From Bacillus sp. OK048 (GTDB taxonomy: Bacteria > Bacillota > Bacilli > Bacillales > Cytobacillaceae), in assembly GCF_900103525.1 (NCBI RefSeq), contig NZ_FNHN01000011.1, forward strand, positions 93,427 through 157,426: 64,000 bases of DNA, read 5' to 3'. The position numbers were made by a program, and so were the translations under genes. Under the pieces are notes generated by a model that was not told the DNA's origin, searched no databases, and saw only the letters and a list, made by a program, of their open reading frames with translations. Shown in pieces: positions 26,232-34,901 of this stretch (position 1 is the stretch's first letter; each line of letters begins with the position of its first letter).

Positions 26232-27458
26232 TTAAATACGTTTTTGCGAACTATTTCGATTCGGCCATCCTGAAAAAATGGATCTACGGTCAAAATTTCG
26301 CATTACAGGTTCTCCTGAAAAACGCGATGCCCCGACTTCTTGTGCCGTAGGATTTTTATCTTCTTTTTTACTTTCTACACTGGTCTTTTTTGTCTTTTCA
26401 ATTTTCATAAGTGGATTCGTATCCATGGTTTCTTTTGCTAGTTTAACTTTATTTAACAATTCTTGTGTGGAATTTCCTGTTACTTCTTTTTTCAATGGTT
26501 CAGATTTAATTTGCTCGCGTATAAGTTGCTTTATCTGAGCTCTTTTATCTACCAACGAACCGGCTGGTTTTTGAACTGTTTCTCTATCATGTTTAACAAT
26601 GCTTTGAATAACCACTTCATTTTTCTGTTTTTTCACATCTACTTGTGGAGAGGAAGGGATGTCTGTCTTAGTCCATTTGCTTTCAACGTGACTGTTTTGT
26701 CGTACACTTACATTTTGCTGTTTACTTTCAATGTGAGTACTTTGCTTCAGTTCTTCGTTTTTAATTTCATTAGTAACCTTTGCTACTGGTAAAGAGGTTT
26801 TAATAGGCTCTGCCCATATCTTTTTCTCATTCTCCTGTAGATTTACCAACGCTTTTGGAGCGGCAACCGCATCCGTTTCAACCTTATTTGCAACCGCTTC
26901 TCGTTGCGAAGTAGCTGTATCTTGTTTAGTTGATTTCATAAAAGCTTGTGTTTCTACATATTTATCGTCTACAGTTTCCTGTTTATTCTCTGAAACAGTT
27001 GCATCACTTTCATTCTCACTTTTTTCTTCTTTTTCTTCTTTTCGATAACCTTTTAATATATTTGAAATGTGAGAAATTTTGATAATAATTCGATCTTCAC
27101 CATTGATTAACGTAACAAAGTCCGAATCTACGAAACCTAGTACTCCGCTAAAAGATTGCTTATTTAAGCACAAAATTGATACCCATGAATTCTTTAATGA
27201 GCTTAATAAGTCCGCTAAACTTTGAGTTTTCATAAATTCAGTTGTAATCTCTTCACCTTTATATTGTTTCGTATTTTTTGTAATCGCCTGAATTTTATCA
27301 ATGCTATAGTAATAGACGTATTTATTTTCATCTTCTATAATAATATGATCCGTTTCTACGCCCATTAATTTTCCTTTTATAATTTCTTCACCCACAAATA
27401 GATTCACATTATAGCCTTTTAATAAATCTACTGTTGATGAAAAATTATCTGTTCCCAT
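26232..27458 (-). CDS. CotB-like spore coat protein, long form
   Basis: A 408-residue protein. Residues 1-140 hold two CotB-type small-barrel units (VNLFVGEEIIKGKLMGVETD and WVSILCLNKQSFSGVLGFVD), each ending at DKIQAI or SHISNI. The remaining 260 residues are low complexity, rich in Lys, Gln, Glu, Ser and Thr, and replace the Ser/Lys/Arg repeat tail of B. subtilis CotB. The tail is a possible CotH phosphorylation target. Start at 27458 follows AGGAACG; it is the second gene in the cluster after a shorter CotB. Confidence 0.7.
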   Translation of the reverse strand: MGTDNFSSTVDLLKGYNVNLFVGEEIIKGKLMGVETDHIIIEDENKYVYYYSIDKIQAITKNTKQYKGEEITTEFMKTQSLADLLSSLKNSWVSILCLNKQSFSGVLGFVDSDFVTLINGEDRIIIKISHISNILKGYRKEEKEEKSENESDATVSENKQETVDDKYVETQAFMKSTKQDTATSQREAVANKVETDAVAAPKALVNLQENEKKIWAEPIKTSLPVAKVTNEIKNEELKQSTHIESKQQNVSVRQNSHVESKWTKTDIPSSPQVDVKKQKNEVVIQSIVKHDRETVQKPAGSLVDKRAQIKQLIREQIKSEPLKKEVTGNSTQELLNKVKLAKETMDTNPLMKIEKTKKTSVESKKEDKNPTAQEVGASRFSGEPVMRNFDRRSIFSGWPNRNSSQKRI

Positions 27459-27484
27459 TCAACGTTCCTCCTTAGGGTAAATTT

Positions 27485-27510
27485 TGTCGCTTCTCAATGG
27501 AGAAGCGACA
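27485..27510. promoter_or_regulatory. Perfect 11-bp stem between two cotB-like genes
   Basis: TGTCGCTTCTC and GAGAAGCGACA pair around a 4-nt loop. On the minus strand no T run follows, so it is not a typical terminator for the upstream gene and may instead stabilise the processed mRNA. Confidence 0.5.
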
Positions 27511-27523
27511 AGAGTTTTATTCT

Positions 27524-28069
27524 TCATTGTCTAACTTGTGAATTTTCTGCACGGACAACTCGTTGTCTCACGACCTGTTTTTCTGTTTGAGACATAGTGT
27601 TCTCTTCTTTACCTTGATCTTTATTTTCTTCTTGTTTTTCACTTTCCACCTTTAATCCATAGCTAATATTTCGGATGTGCCACATGGATACACGGACAAC
27701 TTCCTCTTTACTAATTAACGATAAAAAGTCCTTGTTGATTTCGCTAATAACACCTTCAAGTTTTTCTGGACCGCCACGGTTAATTCTAACCCATTGAAAT
27801 TTTAAACTGTCTAAAAGTCCTTGGAAGCTTGAAGCACTTTTAAATTCGAAATTTTCCGGAACCTCAATTCCTAAATCCATTGTATCCTTTGAATTTTCTG
27901 TTACACTTTTGACATGGTGTGTATTGTAATAAAGCACACCGTCATCCTTTGTCAAAAGTACTAGATGGTCATCAAGAACGGCCATTAATTTTCCAATTCT
28001 AGATTCTGGACCGCCTCTATCAACCTTGATCGTCTTCCCCACTAAAGACTTCCACATGTCGTTATTCAC
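27524..28069 (-). CDS. cotB: Spore coat protein CotB homologue
   Basis: The 181-residue protein matches the N-terminal part of outer coat protein CotB: IKVDRGGPESRIGKLMAVLDDHL and WVRINRGGPEKLEGVISEI repeat the RGGPE signature, and THHVKSVTEN and MWHIRNISYG match the linker histidines. The Ser-rich tail of B. subtilis CotB is replaced by a short Glu/Lys/Gln tail. It starts at GTG 28069, 9 nt after AAAGGAGG, next to cotH and cotG homologues. Confidence 0.85.
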   Translation of the reverse strand: MNNDMWKSLVGKTIKVDRGGPESRIGKLMAVLDDHLVLLTKDDGVLYYNTHHVKSVTENSKDTMDLGIEVPENFEFKSASSFQGLLDSLKFQWVRINRGGPEKLEGVISEINKDFLSLISKEEVVRVSMWHIRNISYGLKVESEKQEENKDQGKEENTMSQTEKQVVRQRVVRAENSQVRQ

Positions 28070-28221
28070 AATATTTATCCTCCTTTAAATAAATAAACTT
28101 TTACACTGCATTTATATGTGTCACGGTGTGATGTTGTACTAAACGACAAGCCTTTTTTCTCGTCTATTTTCAAAAATAGGCAAAAAAAAGGTATATGGGA
28201 ACCATATACTGATAGAAAAGG

Positions 28222-29289
28222 TCATAACGAAGCCATTTCCTTTTTTAAGTAGCTATTTCTATTCTTGATAAAATGAAGAAAAACATTTTTTTCTTTTAGA
28301 AACTGTTCTTCATTCATATTTATATGGGGGTCTGTCCTGATGTAAGGCTTTAGTGTTTGAAATTGTTCTTCAATAATTGGTTCTAATGCACCCAAGCTAA
28401 ATTCGTTATCTAAGATGGAAGACAGAATTTCTTTATATTTTGCTTTCTTTGGGTAAATATGGAGAAGTCGTCCAGTTAACGTATTGTAACCATTTATAGG
28501 GACAAAGTCGTGATCCAGCTTCCTTCCGTGAAGGTCTCTTCCCCAGGTCCCATCATAATCCCAAGGGGTGATTTCAAACCGATTGATTTCGCTATTTAGA
28601 TAAAGAGCATAGTTATGGATAAAACCATCAAAGTTTTGTGTACAAACTACTCCAGCGAGCCATCTTAGGTAATTTTCAATATCAAGGTATTTACCCACTT
28701 CTTTTTCAAATTCCTCATTGCTGAAGGTGTTAATCATTTCAATGAAATCCTCTAAAAAGGAAAGATCTTTTTGGTTTCCATATTTTATAGTGTAACCCTC
28801 ATCTAAACTAGTTTTTAGTTCGTTTTCAGGAGAGAATAAAGAAAAGTTTGCGAAATAATTTGTGGCATAAATGATAGGGCCGTCCGGAAGGTTTCTCTTT
28901 TTCAAAAGATGTTGGTCAAAGGATTCCAACTCTAAATAAAGTCCTTTACAAAATCCATTCATATAAAGTTGTACATGTTTAGAGTGTGGAGAGGTAACAC
29001 CGATTCGGTTGAAAAAGTCGAGTGAAAGCTTATTGCGGCTGAGTGAGATATCATCGTATTCTGCATTTAGATGGATTTCGTGAGCACCATCTACGAGATA
29101 GGGGCTACGAAATATAATATTATAGGATTTTTTCTTCTTCTTTCGAATGACATTCCCCCGGTATTTCAACCCTATTTTGTAACTATTTTTTGCGATTTTT
29201 AATACGGCAGGGACATAGTCATCTCCCCAAATATCATCTTCTAATTTCTGAAGCCATTTTGGATTAATGAAGATTTCGTATTTTAACAC
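28222..29289 (-). CDS. cotH: Spore coat kinase CotH
   Basis: The 355-residue protein matches the CotH atypical protein kinases: YEIFINPKWLQKLEDD at the start, KYRGN, the ATP-binding strand GFCKGLYLELESFDQ, NYLRWLAGVVCTQNFDGFIHNY and the metal-binding ITPWDYDGTWGRD. CotH phosphorylates serine residues in CotB and CotG in the spore coat. GTG 29289 is preferred because AGGAG lies 7 nt upstream; the ATG at 29307 precedes that site. It is divergent from the cotG-like gene. Confidence 0.9.
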   Translation of the reverse strand: MLKYEIFINPKWLQKLEDDIWGDDYVPAVLKIAKNSYKIGLKYRGNVIRKKKKKSYNIIFRSPYLVDGAHEIHLNAEYDDISLSRNKLSLDFFNRIGVTSPHSKHVQLYMNGFCKGLYLELESFDQHLLKKRNLPDGPIIYATNYFANFSLFSPENELKTSLDEGYTIKYGNQKDLSFLEDFIEMINTFSNEEFEKEVGKYLDIENYLRWLAGVVCTQNFDGFIHNYALYLNSEINRFEITPWDYDGTWGRDLHGRKLDHDFVPINGYNTLTGRLLHIYPKKAKYKEILSSILDNEFSLGALEPIIEEQFQTLKPYIRTDPHINMNEEQFLKEKNVFLHFIKNRNSYLKKEMASL

Positions 29290-29475
29290 GTACATACTCC
29301 TATACATATATTTTTTCTAGATAGTATGCAATTTCCATATTGGATGTGCCACTTTTGATGAATATGGAGTACGAACATCTAGTTATAAGTTATTGGGCAA
29401 ATGTTTATGCTTAAATAAATTCAAAATGATTTATAAAAAATAAATGTTTGTCTATATCAAACGCCACGTTATAAC

Positions 29476-29484
29476 CATAAATTA
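29476..29484 (+). promoter_or_regulatory. Possible SigK -10 element of the cotG-like gene
   Basis: CATAAATTA matches the SigK -10 consensus CATAnnnTA. An AC dinucleotide lies about 13 bp upstream, slightly close for a -35. Transcription from here would start near 29493, leaving a 30-nt leader with a good ribosome binding site. Confidence 0.45.
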
Positions 29485-29524
29485 GAAAGTGAATAAATTA
29501 TTTATGAAAGTGGTGGAGACCAGA

Positions 29525-30505
29525 ATGATGAGGGACATGAATCAAATGTTGTCAAAAGCTAAGGATAATGGCGTCGTTTTATTTCTAGATAACAATCCAG
29601 ATGAAAAGCATGATCGTAAATGTTTCTGCAAAAGTACAGACTCAAGTGGAAGCAAAGGCAGCAGGGGCTCAAAAGGAAGTCGAGGATCACGGGGAAGTAA
29701 AGGTTCTAAAGGTACTGGTGGATCACGCGGAAGCAAAGGTCCAAAGGGTCCAAAAGGTAGGAAAAGATCAAGAGGGAATAAAGGTAGCAGAGGCTCAAGA
29801 GGCAGTCGTGGGTCCAGCGGTAGCAGAGGCTCAAGAGGCAGTCGCGGTTCCAGCGGTAGCAGAGGCTCAAGAGGCAGTCATGGTTCCGGCGGTAGCAGAG
29901 GCTCAAGAGGCAGCCGTGGTTCCGGCGGTAGCAGAGGCTCAAGAGGCAGTCGCGGTTCACGCGGTAGCAGAGGCTCGAGAGGCAGTCGCGGTTCACGCGG
30001 TAGCAGAGGCTCAAGAAGCAGTCGCGGTTCACGCGGTAGCAGAGGCTCAAGAGGCAGTCGCGGTTCACGCGGTAGCAGAGGCTCGAGAGGCAGTCGCGGT
30101 TCAGGCGGTAGCAGAGGCTCAAAAGGCAGCCGCGGTTCACGCGGTAGCAGAGGCTCAAAAGGCAGCCGCGGTTCACGCGGTAGCAGAGGCTCAAGAGGCA
30201 GTCATGGTTCCGGCGGTAGCAGAGGCTCAAGAGGCAGTCGTGGGTCCAGAGGAAGCAGAGGCTCAAAAGGTAGCCGCGGTTCACGCGGTAGCAGAGGCTC
30301 AAAAGGCAGCCGCGGTTCCAGAGGAAGCAGAGGTAGTCGTGGCCGTGGACCAAAAGGTAAAGGACCAAAAGGTAGAAAAGGCAGCCGCAGATCACGTGGT
30401 AGTCGCGGATCTCGAGGCAGCCGTGGGTCACGTGGTAGTCGTGGATCTCGAGGCAACCGTGGGTCACATGGTAGTCGCGGATCTCGGGGTAGCCGCGGGA
30501 GATAA
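29525..30505 (+). CDS. cotG: CotG-like Ser-Arg-Gly repeat spore coat protein
   Basis: A 326-residue protein. After a 40-residue start ([20 protein letters not shown] and the cysteine pair KCFCKS) the chain is almost pure GSR triplets with some GSK, GSG or GSH, ending in SRGSRGR. The DNA is a 36-bp higher-order repeat of four 9-bp units. The divergent position next to cotH and the CotH-type Ser-plus-basic composition suggest the functional equivalent of CotG. ATG 29525 follows GGTGGAG; the upstream GTG 29489 would lie before the predicted transcript. Confidence 0.75.
   Translation: MMRDMNQMLSKAKDNGVVLFLDNNPDEKHDRKCFCKSTDSSGSKGSRGSKGSRGSRGSKGSKGTGGSRGSKGPKGPKGRKRSRGNKGSRGSRGSRGSSGSRGSRGSRGSSGSRGSRGSHGSGGSRGSRGSRGSGGSRGSRGSRGSRGSRGSRGSRGSRGSRGSRSSRGSRGSRGSRGSRGSRGSRGSRGSRGSGGSRGSKGSRGSRGSRGSKGSRGSRGSRGSRGSHGSGGSRGSRGSRGSRGSRGSKGSRGSRGSRGSKGSRGSRGSRGSRGRGPKGKGPKGRKGSRRSRGSRGSRGSRGSRGSRGSRGNRGSHGSRGSRGSRGR
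29810..30350 (+). repeat. 36-bp tandem repeats within the cotG-like gene
   Basis: The phrase GGTAGCAGAGGCTC recurs every 36 bp across the coding region, with variants. Each 36-bp unit encodes four GSR-type triplets. The repeat explains why two other frames are also open over about 900 bp. Confidence 0.85.
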
Positions 30506-30833
30506 AGTAGTAAGGAACAAGTTAACCATAACACCAACAAAAATAGACCGGTACTCTTTGAGTATCGGTTTTAATATTTCACTAGTTAACTAGTGAAATA
30601 TTCCCCATTTATTGTGGGGTAGGCAGCATCTATTAACCATTTTAATAGGCGTAAATCCAACCATTATTTGAAGAAAATTTCTAGTTACTTGCTGATTTAC
30701 ATAAATTCAAGATATTCGTTTAGTTCAAGCCCCTAATGACCTACGTATGATAAAGCAGAGGACAAGAAAAGACAGGAAAAAGGATAATTCTTAGTTGAAA
30801 TTTTGGATTGTTGAAAGGAGAGAAATAAATTAT
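30506..30833. promoter_or_regulatory. Hairpin-rich intergenic region after cotG
   Basis: The region holds the cotG terminator (30546-30570), a perfect 30-bp palindrome (30573-30602), a CCCCA/TGGGG hairpin (30603-30619) and a CTATTAA/TTAATAG hairpin (30630-30648). In B. subtilis the cotH promoter lies beyond cotG; if the layout is conserved, the cotH promoter should be here on the minus strand, but I could not find a convincing SigK site. Confidence 0.5.
30546..30576 (+). terminator. Terminator of the cotG-like gene
   Basis: ACCGGTACTC and GAGTATCGGT pair with one mismatch around TTT, followed by TTTAAT. Confidence 0.65.
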
Positions 30834-32189
30834 ATGTATCATCCATCGACGGTGATCATCACCATCTTCGCGTTTATCCTAACCATGGTGATGATATTTA
30901 TCCGTCCGAAAAACATGAATGAAGCAATACCTGCAACAATTGGAGCAGTGCTGGTTTTAGTAAGTGGAAGTGTATCCTTAGTAGATTTACTTGATATTAG
31001 TTCGAAAGTAACTGGAGCTGCCATCACTATAATCGCCACAATCGTCATGGCCATTGTTCTTGAAAGTTTTGGTTTTTTTAAATGGACAGCGGCATTAATG
31101 TTAAAAGTATCAAATGGTTCGGGAATAAGATTGTTTTGGTATACCTTATTGCTGTGCTTTTTAATGACACTTTTCTTTAATAATGATGGTAGCATCTTAA
31201 TTACCACACCCATCTTAATATTAATTCTAAAACATTTAGGACTAAATAAACGGCAAATGATCCCCTATTTATTAAGTGGAGCTTTAATCGCAACAGCCTC
31301 TAGCGCACCTATAGGTGTAAGTAATATTGTAAATTTAATTGCTTTAAAAATTATCGGAATGGATCTTTATCTTCATACTGCTATGATGTTTGTTCCTGGA
31401 ACTCTAGGTTTGTTATTCCTATCCGGATTATTATTCCTTGTTTTTAGAAAGGAATTGCCGAAACAGCTTCGTTATCATTCCTACTCGATACCATTGCATC
31501 AGAATAATCGCTATCACCCCTTAAAGAAAAATTCTGAAGAGATCTTTGTTAAACATAAAAAGCTAATGATTCATATGCTTATATTTGTATTTATCATGCG
31601 AATTAGTCTCTTCATTGCTTCATTTATCGGAATCTCAGTTTCCTTAGTTGCCGTAATCGGGTCTATCGTCCTTTTGATTTGGAGATGGGTACGTATTGGA
31701 ATAAGTCCGAAGGATATGTTAGTTAAAACACCATGGCAAATATTAATCTTTGCCTTCAATATGTACATCATCATTTATGGTCTTCATAATATAGGGTTAA
31801 CCAACTTTTTAGTAGAACAATTAAGTTCTTTGGTTCAAGGCAGTTTGTTCCATGCAAGTATTACAATGGGCGTATTAACTGCAGTATTATCGAACCTATT
31901 TAACAACCATCCAGCATTGATGGTTGCTACTATTTCGCTGACAGAAATGGGATTACCACCACTTACACTGAAAACAGTCTATCTTGCTAATATTATCGGA
32001 AGTGACATTGGTTCTTTATTACTTCCAATTGGAACGTTAGCGACACTAATTTGGATGCACATCCTTAAGGCGAATAAAATTACCATAACTTGGATGGAAT
32101 ATTTACGAGTTACCATTATCGTGATTCCTCCAGCATTAATCTTCACACTTATCAGTTTGTACTTATGGCTGTTACTGGTTTATGTTTAA
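30834..32189 (+). CDS. ArsB/NhaD-type anion or sodium permease (YdfA-like)
   Basis: The 451-residue protein has about 11-12 membrane helices and the ion-transporter superfamily features FFNNDGSILITTPILI and NLFNNHPALMVA (paired re-entrant regions), plus SGALIATASSAPIGVSNIVNL. It resembles ArsB and B. subtilis YdfA. Arsenite export is possible, but no arsR, arsC or arsA lies nearby, so the substrate is unproven. ATG 30834 is chosen; AAAGGAG lies somewhat far upstream (13 nt). Confidence 0.8.
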   Translation: MYHPSTVIITIFAFILTMVMIFIRPKNMNEAIPATIGAVLVLVSGSVSLVDLLDISSKVTGAAITIIATIVMAIVLESFGFFKWTAALMLKVSNGSGIRLFWYTLLLCFLMTLFFNNDGSILITTPILILILKHLGLNKRQMIPYLLSGALIATASSAPIGVSNIVNLIALKIIGMDLYLHTAMMFVPGTLGLLFLSGLLFLVFRKELPKQLRYHSYSIPLHQNNRYHPLKKNSEEIFVKHKKLMIHMLIFVFIMRISLFIASFIGISVSLVAVIGSIVLLIWRWVRIGISPKDMLVKTPWQILIFAFNMYIIIYGLHNIGLTNFLVEQLSSLVQGSLFHASITMGVLTAVLSNLFNNHPALMVATISLTEMGLPPLTLKTVYLANIIGSDIGSLLLPIGTLATLIWMHILKANKITITWMEYLRVTIIVIPPALIFTLISLYLWLLLVYV

Positions 32190-32198
32190 ACATACTGA

Positions 32199-32231
32199 GG
32201 GACCCACCAATTGGTGGTCCTTATTTTTTGC
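32199..32231 (+). terminator. Terminator after the ArsB-like gene
   Basis: GGACCCACCAA and TTGGTGGTCC pair with one bulge and are followed by a T-rich tail. Confidence 0.75.
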
Positions 32232-32243
32232 TATTAGTAGCTT

Positions 32244-32825
32244 TTAGCGAACTTTAATGATTCTTTGGAATAGTGGATACAGCAAATAGCCAATGAAAAA
32301 TCCAATTACATTTAAAATAAGATCATCAATATCCAAGCTGCCTCTACTTGTAAAATATTGTAATAACTCAATCGACGAAACGAAGAGAATGGGAATATAC
32401 AATAATTGAAAAGGAGTACATTTTTTAACTTTTAGAAATAAACCAAAGGGAATGAACAAACCTATATTTGCCGCCAAATTATAAAATGAAATCAACCCGT
32501 TCACTTTTCCTGATAGATAAAAAGCAATGGTAGAAAAGGGAACTAGATTTACTGACTGGTAGGTATGGTTTCCAGGTCGAAAGAATAGCAAAATGAATAA
32601 AGCAATCGTGTAAAGAAGTAAAAGCATACAAAAATGAGAGAAGCGAAGCTGTACCGTTTCCTTTCGTATAAACATGACGATGATGAAAACGGCTATAACC
32701 ATACAGAATAAGACAACACCTAAGACGATAGGATGGAGATAGGAGACTAATGGAACGAATTCAGTAGATAATAGAGCAAATAGAATGATAGCTATAAGTA
32801 AAGATAATAAAAGTGATTTTTTCAT
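32244..32825 (-). CDS. VanZ family membrane protein
   Basis: A 193-residue protein with five membrane helices. VNLVPFSTI, NLAANIGLFIPFGLFL and SSIELLQYFTSRGSLDIDDLILNVIG are the VanZ signatures. VanZ proteins affect teicoplanin sensitivity in enterococci, but most chromosomal members have unknown roles. ATG 32825 follows GAGG at 11 nt; longer starts at 32858 or 32912 would add a non-hydrophobic extension. Confidence 0.85.
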   Translation of the reverse strand: MKKSLLLSLLIAIILFALLSTEFVPLVSYLHPIVLGVVLFCMVIAVFIIVMFIRKETVQLRFSHFCMLLLLYTIALFILLFFRPGNHTYQSVNLVPFSTIAFYLSGKVNGLISFYNLAANIGLFIPFGLFLKVKKCTPFQLLYIPILFVSSIELLQYFTSRGSLDIDDLILNVIGFFIGYLLYPLFQRIIKVR

Positions 32826-33131
32826 AATGCGATTGACCTCGTTCACGATTTTTTCCATTATAGCACTAAACACCAATTTAATGTTAGAACCGTCCATTCT
32901 GTGATGGTTCACATAAAAGAGGAGGATTTGAAAGCAGTCCGAGAGTTTCAGGATAATTCACTATAAAAGGTAATCACAAAACGCTATTCCAGAATGACGT
33001 TCGTGTTATTCTTTTTTTTGCCTTTTTCAAGCGGAAGAGCCTTTTTTTATTAAAACAAGCATTACACTGGATTAGCTTTAACGTTTGTTTCTTACGTTAA
33101 ATATTATAGTAATAAAAGGTAGGTGAGTAAA
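32826..33131. promoter_or_regulatory. Intergenic region with orphan terminator and inverted repeat
   Basis: A terminator-like hairpin (GAATGACG with a TTATTC arm, then eight Ts, 32991-33019) has no plus-strand gene before it. TTTAACGT (33077-33084) and ACGTTAAA (33094-33101) form a perfect 8-bp inverted repeat just before the ParA-like gene, a likely operator. No gene was found. Confidence 0.4.
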
Positions 33132-33932
33132 ATGTATTTGGTCGGCTTTTATTCGCCAAAAGCGAAATCAGGTGTAACCGAATTGTCTTTATCTATTTAT
33201 CATTGGCTTAAAATGAATACTGATTTATCTGCTGCATTTATTTCATACGGCCCACTAGAGAAGGAAGGGCAAACAAAAGAGGTGATCCACGAATTTTCTA
33301 AACTGACCCTAACAGAACAAAAACGAATAGTAAAAAATATGAAGAAAGAGTACGATATCATTATTTATGATGCCTCAAGCCAACTCTCAGAGGGTGTTTT
33401 AAAACTTTTGCCTATAGTTGACAGACTATTTGTTGTTGGTGAAGAGCATACAGATTTTGCAGTCAAACTTCACCAAATTATCCAGTTCAACAAAACTTTT
33501 GATAAAAATGTAAAAAACTTCATTCAGCATTTAAAAGGGAACAAAACCTTTATTATTCGTGAAAACAAGGAGGGTAGAGTGATTGGTTTTAATCATACAA
33601 AAAAAGAAACCAATGATATCGGGCAAATGGTGTATCGAGATTATGTGACACGATATTTGGAAGAGAAATTTATTGAAAAAAATGAAAAAATATATAAAAA
33701 AATTAAACAAATTCCAAAAGAAATATTATTTAGAGGGTTGTATGAGCTTGGTATTGATTTCGAGAAAGCATTGCTCTTTCATGAATATGTTCTTTTACGA
33801 GAAGCTTTGGGTCAAAATTATCAGGAAGCACTCGAAAACTTATTTCCCTTACTGATTAATTCCACTTTTGAAGTAATCCTCGAAAAATTTCAAAATGAAA
33901 TAAAATTCATAGCAAAATTAAAACTATCCTAA
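33132..33932 (+). CDS. Degenerate ParA/MinD-like protein
   Basis: I do not recognise a named family. The 266-residue protein starts MYLVGFYSPKAKSGVTELSL, which aligns with the first strand and deviant Walker A (KGGxGKT) of ParA/MinD ATPases, but the P-loop Lys is replaced (SGVTE). YDIIIYDASSQLSEG and VDRLFVVGEEHTD resemble the Walker A' and switch regions of MinD. The C-terminal half is basic and helical. A role in nucleotide binding is therefore doubtful. ATG 33132 follows GGTAGGTG, behind an inverted repeat. Confidence 0.55.
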   Translation: MYLVGFYSPKAKSGVTELSLSIYHWLKMNTDLSAAFISYGPLEKEGQTKEVIHEFSKLTLTEQKRIVKNMKKEYDIIIYDASSQLSEGVLKLLPIVDRLFVVGEEHTDFAVKLHQIIQFNKTFDKNVKNFIQHLKGNKTFIIRENKEGRVIGFNHTKKETNDIGQMVYRDYVTRYLEEKFIEKNEKIYKKIKQIPKEILFRGLYELGIDFEKALLFHEYVLLREALGQNYQEALENLFPLLINSTFEVILEKFQNEIKFIAKLKLS

Positions 33933-33933
33933 A

Positions 33934-33963
33934 AAAGTCAGGAACCTGATTTCCTGACTTTTA
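33934..33963 (+). terminator. Terminator after the ParA-like gene
   Basis: AGTCAGGAA and TTCCTGACT form a 9-bp stem with a short loop, flanked by A and T runs. Confidence 0.8.
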
Positions 33964-34112
33964 CTGATTGTTTGAAGATACATACTTAACAAATTCTCCA
34001 ATTACGGTATAATATTATCTGGTAGAACCTATCATTGAAGAAAATAGTTGATGAAATTGACTATTTTTATTACTATTTTGTGTATAGTCAAAGTTGAAAG
34101 TGAGTGGACAAT

Positions 34113-34832
34113 ATGGGCCGTAAATGGAACAATATTAAAGAAAAGAAAGCTTCAAAAGATGCAAATACAAGTCGAATCTATGCGAAATTCGGAGTGGAAA
34201 TTTATGTAGCAGCAAGAAGAGGGGAACCAAACCCTGAATCCAATCAGGCTTTAAAATTTGTATTAGAACGGGCTAAAACGTACAATGTACCAAGGCACAT
34301 TATTGACCGTGCAATAGAAAAAGCTAAAGGCGGATCAGAGGAAAGCTACTCTGAGCTTCGTTATGAAGGCTTTGGACCAAATGGTTCAATGGTTATCGTC
34401 GATGCATTAACGAACAATGTTAACCGTACGGCATCAGATGTTCGTGCTGCATTTGGTAAAAATGGTGGAAATATGGGTGTCAGCGGTTCTGTTGCCTATA
34501 TGTTCGACGAAACAGCAGTGATTGGTCTTGAAGGAAAAACAGCGGATGAAGTCCTTGAGCTTTTAATGGAAGCAGATGTAGACGTACGTGACATCCTGGA
34601 AGAAGAAGATTCTGTTATCGTATACGCAGAACCAGATCAGTTCCATGCCGTTCAAGAAGCTTTTACAAATGCTGGAATCAAGGAATTTACGGTTGCAGAA
34701 TTAACCATGCTTGCACAAAACGAAGTAACCCTTCCTGAAGATGCTCAGGCTAAATTTGAAAAAATGATTGACGTCTTGGAAGAATTAGAAGATGTACAAC
34801 AAGTTTACCATAATGTTGATTTAGGTGAATAG
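34113..34832 (+). CDS. YebC/PmpR family protein (YeeI-like)
   Basis: The 239-residue protein has the YebC hallmarks: [20 protein letters not shown] at the start, [27 protein letters not shown] and [18 protein letters not shown]. Members bind DNA or the ribosome; recent work on YebC-type proteins links them to translation of proline tracts, and YeeI is the second Bacillus paralogue. ATG 34113 gives the canonical N-terminus. Confidence 0.92.
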   Translation: MGRKWNNIKEKKASKDANTSRIYAKFGVEIYVAARRGEPNPESNQALKFVLERAKTYNVPRHIIDRAIEKAKGGSEESYSELRYEGFGPNGSMVIVDALTNNVNRTASDVRAAFGKNGGNMGVSGSVAYMFDETAVIGLEGKTADEVLELLMEADVDVRDILEEEDSVIVYAEPDQFHAVQEAFTNAGIKEFTVAELTMLAQNEVTLPEDAQAKFEKMIDVLEELEDVQQVYHNVDLGE

Positions 34833-34841
34833 GACGAACTG

Positions 34842-34877
34842 GAGACCTTTGTTTTTGAACAGAGGTCTTCACTTTTC
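34842..34877 (+). terminator. Weak terminator after the yebC-like gene
   Basis: AGACCT and AGGTCT pair around a T-rich loop; the tail is TTCACTTTTC, so termination may be partial. Confidence 0.5.
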
Positions 34878-34901
34878 GGTTTTGTTAGAGAGGAGAAATG
34901 T

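Noticed and set aside
29706..30467. 253-residue minus-strand frame with [12 protein letters not shown] repeats
   Set aside because: Antisense shadow of the same repeats; repeated low-complexity composition, no start signal.
29601..30593. 330-residue plus-strand frame rich in AVAEAQEA
   Set aside because: It is the second open frame of the cotG-like 36-bp repeats, with no ribosome binding site and no recognisable protein.
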